A stretch of DNA of 64,000 bases from DASQPR01 sp963727415 (GCA_963727415.1 CAVSGF010000001.1:248001-312000), one strand, 5' to 3'; positions 8,341-18,442 are shown, counted from the first letter of the stretch. A program made the numbers and translations. The notes: generated by a model from the letters alone, not told the origin.

Positions 8341-9410
8341 TGGTCGATCCGCGCGATCCCGTCGCCGATTTGCGAGCAGATCGCGTTCCTCCTGGAGCGC
8401 GCGAACGAGTCGACGTTCCGCGTGCGGTCATTTCGCAGCGCCGCCGCCGCGGTCGCCAAGCTGCCGGCGGACGAACTGGTCGAGCGGGCCGCACGCCGGC
8501 ACGCTGACCGACCTATCCGGCATCGGAGACGTCACGGCCCGATGCGTCGTCGAGTCGCTGCGCGGCGAGGAGCCGGTCTACCTGCGCCGCATGGAGGCGA
8601 CCGAGGGCACCGATGCTGCCGACGAGGCGACGACGCTGCGTCCGCGCTGCAAGGGCGACTGCCATCTGCACTCGGACTGGTCGGACGGCGGTTCCTCGAT
8701 CGAGGAGATGGCGCTGGCCGCGGTGCAGTTGGGCCACCAGTACATGGTGCTGACCGACCACTCACCGCGCCTGAAGGTCGCCGGTGGGCTGTCCGCCGGA
8801 GCGGCTGCGGCGCCAGCTCGACGTGGTCGCCGACATCAACGCCGCAGCTGCCCGACGGATTCCGGATCCTGACCGGAATCGAGGTCGACATCCTCGCCGA
8901 CGGGTCGCTGGACCAGAGCGATGACCTGCTGGCCCGGCTCGATGTCGTGGTCGGGTCGGTGCACAGCGACTTGCGGGACGGACCGGACGGCGATGACCCG
9001 GCCGGATGCTGGCCGCGATCGCCAACCCGCATCTGGACATCCTCGGCCACTGCACGGGCCGCAAGCTGACCACCGGTGATGGCGGCGGGGACCGGGCACA
9101 TCGGGGCGGTCGCAGCCGGCCGGAGAGCGAGTTCGACGCGGACGCGGTGTTCGCGGCATGCGTCGAGCACGACAAGGCGGTCGAGATCAACTGCCGCCCG
9201 GACCGGCTCGATCCGCCCAAGCGCCTGCTGCGGCAGGCCTTCGAGGCCGGCTGCCGGTTCACCATCGACACCGACGCGCACGCGCCCGGCCAGCTCGACT
9301 GGCTCGGCAACGGGTGCGAGAGGGCGGCTCTGTGCGGCGTACCGGCCGATCGGATCCTCAATACCCGATCCGCCGACGAATTGGTGGCCTGGGCCGCCGG
9401 TCATGCCTGA
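8341..9410 (+). pseudogene. PHP-domain protein (PolX-like), several frameshifts
   Basis: Metal-dependent phosphoesterase family protein similar to the C-terminal part of bacterial PolX. Pieces in order across frames are MVDPRDPVADL, EQIAFLLERANESTFRVRSF with a helix-hairpin-helix-like DLSGIGDVTARCV, then the PHP motifs KGDCHLHSDWSDGGSSIEEM, VLTDHSP, GIEVDIL, VGSVHSDL and FTIDTDAHAPGQ. At least four single-base shifts (near 8373, 8505, 8800 and 9005) break it. The reconstructed length of about 335 residues is normal for actinobacterial members. The dense shifts with preserved motifs suggest sequence error or very recent inactivation. Confidence 0.8.
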
Positions 9411-9535
9411 GCGTCAAAAGGTGTGACTCGCTTCACCAACGCCTCCGTAAGTGTCGATGTCGCGGCAACGCCGTACCATCGTTGGTCGCTGGCCGCTCGG
9501 AGGCGCTGGCACCGAGCGCGCGGAGCGGGGGTCAC

Positions 9536-10352
9536 GTGGCAAGGAGGCACGCGGTTGCGCCGCTCGGCGCGCTGGCGTTCATGCGTCGCCGGGCTCGCCG
9601 CCGCATTTCAGCCGGCCAAGCTTCCGGGGCGGCGAGCATCTCGGCCTCGGCGCTCGGCGCGGCCACTACCACCATGACGCACGCCGGCAACCGCTGCCGG
9701 CCGGCTGGCCAGATCGCGTCACCGCGACATCCCCGGGCCGGCAGCACGGGCGGCGCCCGCTCGGCCGCTGACGGGGTCTCCGACGCCATCGATGTGGTCA
9801 CCTCACCTCATCCGCCGTCGGACCTGCTGAGCCACATTCCGGCCGATTTCCGCAAAGTCATGGGATACCGGCCGGTACTCGGGCATCTGGCCAACGGCGC
9901 AACCGTGGCGATCAACCCGAACGGCGGCTGCTCGGTCGTCGGCGGCGGCCGGCCGTTCGATCTCGACGTAGCCTGCAAGGCCCACGATCTCGGCTACGAC
10001 CTGCTCCGGTACGCCCATCGCGAAGGTGCCGATCTTGGCCCGCGTGCGCCGGCACCTGGTGGACGACAAGTTCGGCGTGGACCTTGAGGCTCAGTGTCGG
10101 GCCCTCTATACCGGCGGCGAAGCCGACGCCTGCGACGTGATGGCGGCCTCCTTCGATGCCGGCGTCGGCTTCAACTCGTGGCGGCAGGAGTTCGGCGCCC
10201 CGATTGCCACCGCGGGGCGGGTCCGCACCGTCGGGGTGATTGGCCTGGGCACTCTGCTGCTGTACTTCCTGGTGCGTCCGCTTCTCCGGCTGACGGCACG
10301 CAACCTGCTCCGGCCGCGACCGGCGCCCGTCTTCGACACCTCAACCACGTAG
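9536..10352 (+). pseudogene. Phospholipase A2-like protein with C-terminal membrane helix, frameshifted
   Basis: The region around 9935-10015 encodes NPNGGCSVVGGG and then CKAHDLGYDLLRYAHR. This resembles prokaryotic phospholipase A2, where the CxxHDxxY helix supplies the catalytic His-Asp pair. Near 10020 the frame shifts by one and continues ILARVRRHLVDDKFGVDLEAQC to a predicted membrane helix (GVIGLGTLLLYFLVRPLL) and the stop at 10352. The start is uncertain; GTG 9536 follows no clear ribosome site. Cysteines in both halves could form disulfides in an exported domain. Family assignment rests on the motif only. Confidence 0.55.
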
Positions 10353-10442
10353 CCGCACCCTGCCGGGCACCCTTTGCGGGCCCTACGTCGGCGTGTGCAG
10401 GGCTACCGGCGGCACAGGGCACCTCACGTAGTGTCTTGGCTC

Positions 10443-12128
10443 GTGGGACGTATCGATGACATCGCAGACAAGTACGTCGAAGAGTGGGCTCCGCTCAGCC
10501 CTCTCGGCGCCACCTACGTCGGCATCTCGGGTTACGACGACCAGATGTCCGACCTCTCGCCGGAGGGGTACGCCGCCCAGGCCGAACTCGACCGGCGGAC
10601 GGTGGCCGAACTCGACGCCATCACGCCGGCCGACGAGCAGGAGCGAGTGGTCAAGGAGGCGATGCAAGAACGTCTCGGGCTGGCGGTGGCGCGCTACGAC
10701 GCTGGCGAGACCACCAGCGAGATGAACGTGATCACCAGCGGGCTGCACGATGTGCGGGGCATCTTCGACCTGATGCCGTTGGAAGGCGATGGCGCGGCGG
10801 AGAACATCGCCGCCCGGCTCGCCGCCGTCCCGGTCGCGCTCAAGCAGTATCAAGTCACCGTCCGGGAGTCGGCCAAGGCCGGTCACGTCTCGTCCCGGCA
10901 CCAGATGCTCGAGATCGCCAAGCAGTGCGACATCTGGACCGACGAGAACGGCGACAACTTCTACCCCGGCCTCGTCGAGCGGGTGATCGCGGCCGACAGC
11001 GTGCCCGAGACACTTCGCGCGAAGCTGTCCGCGGCTGCGCACCGCGGCCGCGGCCGCGACCAGCGAGTTCGCCACGTTCCTGCGGCAGCGAGATGGCGCC
11101 GCGCGGCCGCAGAGAAGCAAGCCGTCGGCCGGGACCGGTACGCGCTCGCCTCCCAGTACTTCCTGGGCGCCAAGATCGACCTGGACGAGACGTACGCCTG
11201 GGGCTTCGAGGAACTGGCCCGGCTCGAAGCCGAGATGCGCGCGGTGTCCAACAAGATCGTCGCCCGGCGGCACGGTCGACGACGCGGTGGCCGCCCTGGA
11301 CGCCGATCCGGCACGGAACATCACCGGCAAGGAGGCATTCCGGGACTGGATGCAGCAGCTCGCCGACCAGGCGATCGCCGACCTGAACGGCACCCACTTC
11401 GACATTCCGGAGCAGGTCCGCCGGATCGAGTGCATGCTCGCCCCGACCAGCGATGGCGGCATCTACTACACCGGGCCGAGCGAGGACTTCAGCCGCCCCG
11501 GACGGATGTGGTGGGCGGTGCCGCAGGGCATCAACGAATTCTCCACCTGGCGCGAGGTGACCACCGTCTACCACGAGGGCGTGCCCGGTCATCACCTGCA
11601 GGTGGCCCAGACGGCGGTCCGGGCCGAGTTGCTCAACCGCTGGCAGCGACTGCTGTGCTGGTGCTCCGGCCACGGCGAGGGCTGGGCGCTGTACTCCGAG
11701 CGCCTGATGGACGAGCTGGGCTACCTCGAGGACCCGGGCAACAAGCTGGGCATGCTCGACGGCCAGGCGTTCCGCGCCGCGCGCGTGATCGTCGACATGG
11801 GCATGCACCTGGAGCTGGAGATCCCGCAAGGACAACCCGTTCGGCTTCCACCCAGGCGAGCGCTGGACGCCGGAGCTCGGGTTGGGAATTCATGCGCGGG
11901 CACTGCCGGATCCCGGATGAGAACCTGCGTTTCGAGCTCAACCGCTACCTTGGATGGCCGGGTCAGGCCCCGTCGTACAAGGTCGGCGAACGCATCTGGT
12001 TGCAGGCACGTGCGGACGCGAAGAAGCGCAAGGGCGCGGACTTCGACCTCAAGGCGTTCCACCGCGATGCGCTGAACCTCGGTTCGCTGGGACTCGACCC
12101 GCTGAAGGCGGCACTGGACCGGCTCTGA
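10443..12128 (+). pseudogene. DUF885-family metallopeptidase-like protein, several frameshifts
   Basis: Large alpha-helical protein of the DUF885 family, predicted zinc peptidase. The zinc motif is visible as VYHEGVPGHHLQVAQ near 11570, followed by CSGHGEGWALYSERLM and LGYLEDPGNKLGMLDGQ as in the family. The C-terminus has ENLRFELNRYLGWPGQAPSYKVGE. Frame changes occur near 11040, 11270, 11830 and 11880. The reconstructed length of about 560 residues is normal. GTG 10431 is an alternative start. A strong terminator follows. Substrate unknown. Confidence 0.8.
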
Positions 12129-12140
12129 CCGGAGCTTCAC

Positions 12141-12172
12141 GAAGGGCGCCGTCCGCGTGGACGGCGCCCTTC
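12141..12172 (+). terminator. Strong hairpin terminator
   Basis: A perfect 14-bp stem (GAAGGGCGCCGTCC and complement) with a GCGT tetraloop, followed by TTG, lies 13 bp after the DUF885 stop. It may also protect argS from read-through. Confidence 0.8.
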
Positions 12173-12188
12173 GTTGTCGGTAACCGCT

Positions 12189-12253
12189 ATCTCACATCGG
12201 GATCTCACATAGGGATCTCACATCGGGATCTCACATCGGGATCTCAGAGCGGG
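12189..12253. repeat. Five tandem 13-bp repeats ending in argS
   Basis: Consecutive 13-bp units of ATCTCACATCGGG (third copy type ATCTCACATAGGG as second unit; last unit diverged as ATCTCAGAGCGGG). The fifth unit contains the argS stop codon. Function unknown; such arrays vary in number by slippage. Confidence 0.85.
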
Positions 12254-14004
12254 TACGGGGCCTGGATGCCGAGCAGGCCCAGGCCTGTCTCCAAGGTGCC
12301 GGCGGTCAGGGCGCACAGCGCCAGCCGGTTTGCCCGGATCTGGTCCGAGGGGGCTTTCAGCACCGGGCAGCCATCCCAGAAAGCCGTCAGCGCCTGCGCG
12401 AGGTCATACAGGTATCCCGCTAGCCGGTGCGGCTCGGCGTGCGACGTAGCGGTGGCCACCGCCGCGCCGAAGCCGTCGAGCCGGAGTGCCAGCCGACGCT
12501 CGGCCGGCTCCATCGGCAGGTCGACGTCGACATCCGGCGGCCCGATGTCGTCATCAGGCAGCGCGACGTCGGCGCCCGGCACCGTGCCGGCCGCGCGTTC
12601 CAGGATCGAACGCACCCGAGCGTGGGCGTACTGCAGGTACACGCTCGTGTTGCCGGACAGCGAGACCATCCGGTCCAGATCGAACACGTAATCCCGAGTC
12701 CGCCCGACCGATAGGTCGGCATACTTCACCGCACCGACGCCGACCTGTCGGGCCCGGTCATCGAGCTGATCCGGCGGCAACCCCGGGTTCTTCTCCGCGA
12801 CCACCGAACGGGCGTGTTCGACGGCGCCGGTTACCAGGTCGATGAGGCGCGCCGGATCGCCGGACCGGGTCTTGTAGGGCTTACCGTCCGGGCCGAGCAC
12901 CGAGCCGAACGCGATGTGCCGGAACTCGACGCCCGGCGGCATCAGGCCGCCACGGCGGGCCGTCTCGAAAACCATCCGGAAGTGCAGCGCCTGCGGGGCG
13001 CCGACGACGTACCAGACCCGGTCGGCGCGAAGCGTCCCGGCGCGGTACTCCACTACCGCCAGGTCGGTCGCCGCGTACCCGAAGCCGCCCCGGCTGTTCC
13101 GCACGATCAGGGGTACCGGATTGCCGTCCGGCCCGCGTACGTCATCGAAGAACACGCACAGCGCACCATCACTCACCTCCGCCACGCCGCGCTCGGCGAG
13201 CATCTCGGCGATCGCCGGAAGGCGGTCGTTGTAGTGACTCTCGCCTTTCACATCGTCGTCGGTCAGCAAGACGCCCAGCAGGTCGTACACCTCGGTGAAG
13301 TACCGCTTCGACTCGTCGACGATCTCGCGCCAGACGGCCAGCGCGGCCTCGTCGCCGCTCTGGAGCGCCACCACCTTCGCGTGGGCGCGCGCCGCGAACC
13401 CCGGATCGGTCTTGAAGGTGGCGCTCGCCTCCCGATAAAGCTTCGTCAGCCGGGCGACCGCCACTGAGCCGGATCCGGTCGGGTCGCCGGTGAACTCCGG
13501 GTGCTCATCCAGGTACGCGACCAGCATTCCGAACTGGGTACCCCAGTCCCCCACGTGGTTCTGGCGGATGACCGTCGCACCGCCGAAGGCGGCAAGTCGC
13601 GCCAGCGCGTCGCCGATCACCGTGGTACGCAGGTGCCCGACGTGCATCTGTTTGGCGATGTTCGGCGCCGAGTAGTCGATGACGATGCGCTGCCCGGACA
13701 GCGGCTCCGGCATGCCCAGCCGCCCGTCGGCCAGCCGCTCCCGTACCTGCCGCCAGATGGCCCCGGGCGCGAGGGTCAGGTTGATGAAGCCGGGACCGGA
13801 GACATCGGCGCGGTCCAGCAGTTCGTGATCCACGATCACGGCCGCCGCGGATTCAGCCAGTTCTCGCGGTGCCGCGCCACGTCGCTTCGCCTCGGCCAGT
13901 GCCCCGTTTGCCTGAAAGTCGGCGTGGTCCGACGGACGCACCAACGGGTCGGCTCCAAGTGCGGAGCCGACCCGTTGGGCTACGAGATCGGCGAGCGAAT
14001 CCAT
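12244..14004 (-). CDS. argS: Arginyl-tRNA synthetase
   Basis: Class I synthetase charging tRNA-Arg in the cytoplasm. The 586-residue product is of normal length and intact. Motifs seen are the N-terminal additional domain with NGALAEAKR, the HIGH-type MHVGHLRTTVIGDAL, then GDWGTQFGMLV, and LQYAHARVRSIL at the start of the anticodon-binding domain. Like many ArgRS enzymes it lacks an evident canonical KMSKS; the region FGSVLGPDGKPYKTRSGD occupies that place. The stop lies inside a 13-bp tandem array. Confidence 0.96.
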   Translation of the reverse strand: MDSLADLVAQRVGSALGADPLVRPSDHADFQANGALAEAKRRGAAPRELAESAAAVIVDHELLDRADVSGPGFINLTLAPGAIWRQVRERLADGRLGMPEPLSGQRIVIDYSAPNIAKQMHVGHLRTTVIGDALARLAAFGGATVIRQNHVGDWGTQFGMLVAYLDEHPEFTGDPTGSGSVAVARLTKLYREASATFKTDPGFAARAHAKVVALQSGDEAALAVWREIVDESKRYFTEVYDLLGVLLTDDDVKGESHYNDRLPAIAEMLAERGVAEVSDGALCVFFDDVRGPDGNPVPLIVRNSRGGFGYAATDLAVVEYRAGTLRADRVWYVVGAPQALHFRMVFETARRGGLMPPGVEFRHIAFGSVLGPDGKPYKTRSGDPARLIDLVTGAVEHARSVVAEKNPGLPPDQLDDRARQVGVGAVKYADLSVGRTRDYVFDLDRMVSLSGNTSVYLQYAHARVRSILERAAGTVPGADVALPDDDIGPPDVDVDLPMEPAERRLALRLDGFGAAVATATSHAEPHRLAGYLYDLAQALTAFWDGCPVLKAPSDQIRANRLALCALTAGTLETGLGLLGIQAPYPL

Positions 14005-14056
14005 CGTCGGAATCTATCGGCGACCATTTTCGCCTGCGAATCATTTATCGCCGTGG

Positions 14057-15804
14057 TCAGGTCACCGTGATGTCGAGGTTGTTCGCCGTCAGCTTGTCCG
14101 CGTATACGAACGCGAGCTCAATCGTGACGTTGGTGAAGTACAGATCGGAGGTCACCAACGGAGGCGGCGAGTCGACGGTGTAGTCGACCGGCAGCACGTC
14201 GAGAAGGTCGCCCTTGATCTCGGTGCAGTAGAACTTGACGTTCGATGAAACGGTCAGCTTGCTGCTCTTGATATCGATCTCGCCGGTATCCGTGAGCGGC
14301 TGCAACTCGAACGGTGTCGACGTGGACGAATCCATCGAGAACTGCATGACCCTCATGGTTCCCGATCTGGTCGGCAGGTCGACGATGCCATCGAACGACA
14401 GCCCGTACATGTGAGCACGTCGGCGGTCATCGTGGACGGCTTGTCGTTGATGACCGGCTGGCCGCTTGCGGCGGTCAGGAGTTTCGTGACGGCACAGATC
14501 GTCGATGGCGATGGTGACGGCTGTGCCGGATGGCGCGCCGGTGGTGCCGGCTTGCCGGTCGACGTCGAGCTGGGCTTCGAGGTCGGCGTTGAGGTCGGTG
14601 TCGGTGCTTTCGACACGGTTGGCGACGGCGTGACGGTCGGTGTCGGGTCCGCGGACGGGCTGGCGCTCGGCGTGGGATCCGCCGTTGGGGTCGGGTCCGT
14701 CGTCGGAGTAGTGCTCGGCGTCGGATCCGGGGTCGCGGACGTCCCGCCAGCCAGCAAGTGGCCGATCAGATCCACGGTCGGACCCAGCGGGCCGCCGTCC
14801 TCGGGTGCCGAGGCCAGCATGGCTGACCCGTTGGCAGCCGACGACGTCTTGGCCGACTTCTGCGCCGCCGATGTGCGGGTGCTGGTGTGCTTGCTCGCCC
14901 CGGGTTTGGTGGCGACCCGACCGTTCTTGGCATCGCCAAGCAACTGGGTCAATGCCGGATTGGCGCACGCTTCGGCCGACGCCTCCGTCGGCGGCTGAAG
15001 GGTGACGATCCCGATCGACGCGACCGAAAGGGCCGCGATCAGCGCCACGGCGGTGCGAGGCGACCACCGGAAGCGGGTGGCCGACCGGTTCGCCTCGCCG
15101 GTTACGCCGGGCTCGTCGCCTATGCCCCGCTCGTCGGCGGCGTGCCGGGGGCCGGGAAAGCTGCGGCCCTGCTTACCCTCCTGTACTTCTCCGGTGTCCC
15201 CGTCAGCCTCGGCTGGATCGGCGTGCCGTGGCTGGGGCGGGGCCAGCGGTGATGTAGTGGCGGTGGGAAGGGTGTCGTGCAGTGGGCTGCCCCCGGCTGC
15301 CGGTGTGTGCTCGGCACCGTCGGCGCCATCACCGGCCCGGTCCCCATCGACGAGGTCGAGGCCCTGCGACTCCTGGGCGTCCTGCTCGTGCGGTTCGGTC
15401 GTCGCGGGGTCTCGCCGCTTGACGGGTACCCACGCGACCGTGAGGCCGCCGCCGAGAATGCCGAGCAGGAACCCGATGATGAAACCGCCGAGATTGGTGC
15501 CCACCAGCGAGTAGATGGCGTCTGCGACGCCGATGATCCCGTAGAAGGTCCGCTGCGCCGGCGTAGCCCACACGAGCGCACCGCAAAGCAGCAAGAACAG
15601 CGGGATCAGGTACGACTGGAAGCCCGGCACGCCCAGATGGATCTGGAGATTGCCGATGTCCTCGTTGCCGGCGTAGAGCATCTCCACGCCGGAGAGAAGC
15701 ATGAAGAGACCGCCCCAGAACGGGCGGTTCCGACGCCAGCGCCGGAACCCGATCCGTGCTCGGGCGAACACGCTGCCGCGTGTCGACGCGCTTTCCGCGG
15801 TCAT
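14057..15804 (-). pseudogene. DUF6114 membrane protein with Pro/Thr-rich linker and C-terminal domain, one frameshift
   Basis: The N-terminal 130 residues are a DUF6114 domain with four hydrophobic helices (FWGGLFMLLSGVEMLYAG and AIYSLVGTNLGGFIIGFLLG among them). A fifth helix (TAVALIAALSVASIGIV) is followed by a long Pro/Thr/Asp/Ser-rich linker at about 14500-14750. Near 14410 a one-base shift separates this from a C-terminal piece (MYGLSFDGIVDLPTRSGTMR to the stop at 14057), which in streptomycete relatives continues the same protein. It is the downstream member of a pair with the DUF6230 gene. Envelope location is likely; function unknown. Confidence 0.7.
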
Positions 15805-15916
15805 GTTTTGCGCTCCTCGTTATCACCGGTCAGCGGGGTAGCTGCCAGTTCAGGAACTACCCCGAGCGGCGGCGTGGGACCCACGGACTCTACCCGCGGG
15901 TCCCACGTGATCCGCA

Positions 15917-16531
15917 TCAGCTGCAGGGGTCCGCCCCGCCAGCCTGAAGGCTGAGGTCGAGGTTGGGCAGCGTGAAGGTGCCAGCGGTGGTCGCCCACGC
16001 GGTCTGGCTCAGGTTGTCGATCTCGACCTGGTCGGCCGCCTGACCGAAGCCGCCGGGGGTACCGCGGCTGGAAAGGTCGGAAGCGTCCATGCCGATGTCG
16101 ATGTTGGTGAAGGTGGCGTCGCCGCTGAGGTGGGTCATGTCGATGACCAGGCCGTCGGCGTGCGCCGGCGTGGTGCCGGTGCCAGCCGTGAGCTTCAGCC
16201 ACACGGTCGTTCCGCCGAGCACGGAGACCGGCTGGCCGACCGACTGGCAGAGGTTGGTGATGTCGGCGCTGGCGATCGTCGACTCGGCGACGGCCTGATA
16301 GGCACCATTGACCTTGATCTTGACGGCCGAACCGTACTGAGTGAAGTCGGTGCCAGACAGGTGGTCGGCGGTCAGGTTGAACTCGGCGCCCGAGACCGCG
16401 AAGGTCACCGGGACTGCACCGTTCGCGATGCCTGCGCCGAGCGCGCCGACAACGACGACGGTCGGAACCATGACGGCAGCGAATCGCCGCCAGCGGGTGC
16501 CTCCCTGTCCTTGCTTTTCCGTTTCTTCCAC
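15917..16531 (-). CDS. DUF6230 family secreted protein
   Basis: The 204-residue product has a short basic head and one membrane or signal helix (FAAVMVPTVVVVGALGAGIA), then an exported beta-rich domain containing FAVSGAEFNLTADHLSG. In streptomycetes this family is encoded next to DUF6114 proteins and is sometimes labelled cholesterol esterase, without good evidence. The GTG at 16531 is chosen because GGAGGA precedes it. An operon with DUF6114, 112 bp downstream, is likely. Confidence 0.82.
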   Translation of the reverse strand: MEETEKQGQGGTRWRRFAAVMVPTVVVVGALGAGIANGAVPVTFAVSGAEFNLTADHLSGTDFTQYGSAVKIKVNGAYQAVAESTIASADITNLCQSVGQPVSVLGGTTVWLKLTAGTGTTPAHADGLVIDMTHLSGDATFTNIDIGMDASDLSSRGTPGGFGQAADQVEIDNLSQTAWATTAGTFTLPNLDLSLQAGGADPCS

Positions 16532-16969
16532 GGATGGTCCTCCTTGAGGAGCACGGCATCTTGCCACCAGACCGGATGGGGGTTCGGCAGCGTGATGACG
16601 TAGCGCTGGGTACGTGAACCTGCCGTTCGCGCCAATACCGCTGCGGCGGGGTTGGGACGATGCTCGCGTAACGCCGGTCACAGAACAAGGGCCGAATTAC
16701 CGACCGGTAACCTATGGAGATCTCGCCGGTAACTCTCCGCTTTGTGATGATCCACACAGCGCCGGTAAAGAATCGGAAAAGTCCGGTTTTACTCGGCCGA
16801 ATTAGTGCGCCTGAAACTACTTGGGGTTATGACCTTGGCCACAAATCACAATTGAGTAACGCCTATGTAAACGAGGGTAGGGGGCCCCTTCCCCCTACCC
16901 TCGTTTACTTCAATCCCCCAGGTAAAGCCTTGCATTTAAACGATCGCAGACGCAGCGGCGGTCCTACGG
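16532..16969. promoter_or_regulatory. Upstream region with CCGGTAA motifs and an 18-bp hairpin
   Basis: No gene is seen. A palindrome TTACCG-AC-CGGTAA lies at 16697-16710, with further CCGGTAA copies near 16730 and 16760, suggesting an operator array for the DUF6230 operon. A perfect 18-bp inverted repeat with a 6-nt loop at 16867-16908 (GTAAACGAGGGTAGGGGG) is the strongest hairpin in the window and may terminate transcription from the neighbouring minus-strand gene. Confidence 0.5.
16867..16908. terminator. Perfect 18-bp stem hairpin
   Basis: GTAAACGAGGGTAGGGGG pairs fully with its complement across CCCCTT. It lies 61 bp beyond the stop of the minus-strand gene at 16970-17500. Confidence 0.6.
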
Positions 16970-17500
16970 TTACATTGACTGCCGACGCTGGCCTTGCCGA
17001 TCGTTGTTCAGCAGCAGGAAAGGCCGCTCGGCGCGGCGTGAGTTATGCGCCGCCATCCGGAATCCGGTGTCGCGCAAAGCCGCCTCGTATCCGTCCTGCC
17101 GCTTGTCCCCGCCGTACACGGTGATCGATTCGGCAAGGTTGGTGATGTGCGACCGAAGATCTTCCAGTTCGGCGATGATCTGACGCTGACCCTCCCGCAG
17201 CGCCGCGATTCGCTGGTAGACCTTCGGTGCGATGACGTCGTACGCCCAAGCAAGGAGCGCGACGTTCAGCGCGAGTCCGCATGCGACGATCAGCCCATCT
17301 CGTACCCCCTCGGAAACGGCCGCGATCGGATGCCCCTCGTCACCGAACAGGGCAAGCGCGAAGAGCGCGACCGTCGCGAGACAGACTCCAAACGAGACGG
17401 CCCGGAAGCGGGACCATCGACGTCGACGCGGCTCTAGCGATTCGGCCTGGTCGACGACGACAGGCGGGTCGCCGGTGTCGCCAATGTGGAGCACTGGCAT
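16970..17500 (-). CDS. Two-helix membrane protein with cytoplasmic coiled region
   Basis: The 176-residue product has an N-terminal soluble head, a basic patch (PRRRRWSRFRA), and two hydrophobic helices (VSFGVCLATVALFALALF and GLIVACGLALNVALLAWAY). A probable coiled coil follows (IAALREGQRQIIAELEDLR). The ATG at 17500 has GGAGGTGA upstream, so the start is firm. I do not recognise a family; it stands alone between two intergenic regions. Confidence 0.7.
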   Translation of the reverse strand: MPVLHIGDTGDPPVVVDQAESLEPRRRRWSRFRAVSFGVCLATVALFALALFGDEGHPIAAVSEGVRDGLIVACGLALNVALLAWAYDVIAPKVYQRIAALREGQRQIIAELEDLRSHITNLAESITVYGGDKRQDGYEAALRDTGFRMAAHNSRRAERPFLLLNNDRQGQRRQSM

Positions 17501-17757
17501 CAGTTGTCACCTCCGTTGACGGCGTGTCTGCCAGGTCTACGGCCGGTTGACGCCCCGGTCACAACACTGTGGAATACGCAGCGTATCCGCGTACATCCAT
17601 TTGCGTTACACCCGAAGGGCTGTTCCTTATAGCGGAACGTCCGACGCCGATGGGATTAAGTCGGAGGGCTTGTGGGCGCGAACTCGTCCGTCAGAGCGGA
17701 GGCCCGGCCGCGCGCGTGTGCCGTGCCAGCGGTGACGGTTCGGTGTGGACCGGCTGG

Positions 17758-18192
17758 TCAGGCGGGCTTGCGGCGAGATCGCATCTGCCGCCGGTACGGG
17801 TTGATGGCGCGGTCGATCAGCGTCTCGAGCGCGGCACGGTCGGCTTCCGGAATCGGCGACTCGTCGGACAGCATGTCGGACAGCTCGCGGGCGACCGGAT
17901 GGATGGCGAGCGCCGGTGGTTCCGGGACGGCGGCTACATCGAACTGTCCATGCGGGTCACGGCCGGCAAGCACGAGCAACTCGGCAATCGGAGCTCCGAT
18001 AACCCGCGCAAGCTTCTGGAGGCTCGTGAATGCCGGCTGGTCGATGCCGCGGTACCACCGGGAGAGCTGGGCCTCGCCGAGCCCGGTCGCGCGGGCCAGG
18101 GCTGGACGACCGAAGATTCCTACGTTCACCGCATGGCGGGTCACGTAATCATGGAACTTCTCAAAGTCCCACTCCGGTCCGGTTTCACCCAT
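17758..18192 (-). CDS. XRE-family transcriptional regulator
   Basis: The product of about 144 residues has a helix-turn-helix of the Xre type near residues 25-75: GRPALARATGLGEAQLSRWYRG followed by PAFTSLQKLARVIGAPIAEL. The C-terminal part has no recognised domain. The ATG at 18192 is preferred; a TTG at 18216 would add eight residues. It is divergent from the membrane protein gene at 18443, and a TTGCGT-AC-ACGCAA palindrome lies between them, so it may control that gene and itself. Confidence 0.75.
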   Translation of the reverse strand: MGETGPEWDFEKFHDYVTRHAVNVGIFGRPALARATGLGEAQLSRWYRGIDQPAFTSLQKLARVIGAPIAELLVLAGRDPHGQFDVAAVPEPPALAIHPVARELSDMLSDESPIPEADRAALETLIDRAINPYRRQMRSRRKPA

Positions 18193-18321
18193 GGTGAAAG
18201 ACTCTAGGTCAATCAAAATGCGGTAGCGATAGCTGGCGGACGGCCCGTGCGGTTCGTGTCTGGGACCATTCGGATGAGTCGATACCCTACTTGCGTTGCC
18301 GTAACGGCAGTCTTCGTCACC

Positions 18322-18335
18322 TTGCGTACACGCAA
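18322..18335. promoter_or_regulatory. Palindrome TTGCGTACACGCAA
   Basis: A perfect 6-2-6 inverted repeat in the divergent intergenic region. Single TTGCGT copies also occur near 18294 and 18391. Candidate operator for the XRE regulator. Confidence 0.4.
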
Positions 18336-18442
18336 CTTCACCCAGACGAGCGACATCGATATCCTTGCTTGAGAGTTATCAACAGTGGATGTTCATTGCG
18401 TGAGAGCAATCCAGGTCCTGCAATCTCTGAGGGAGGGGTGAG

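Noticed and set aside
12814..13467. Plus-strand frames inside argS
   Set aside because: Shadows of a fully conserved synthetase gene.
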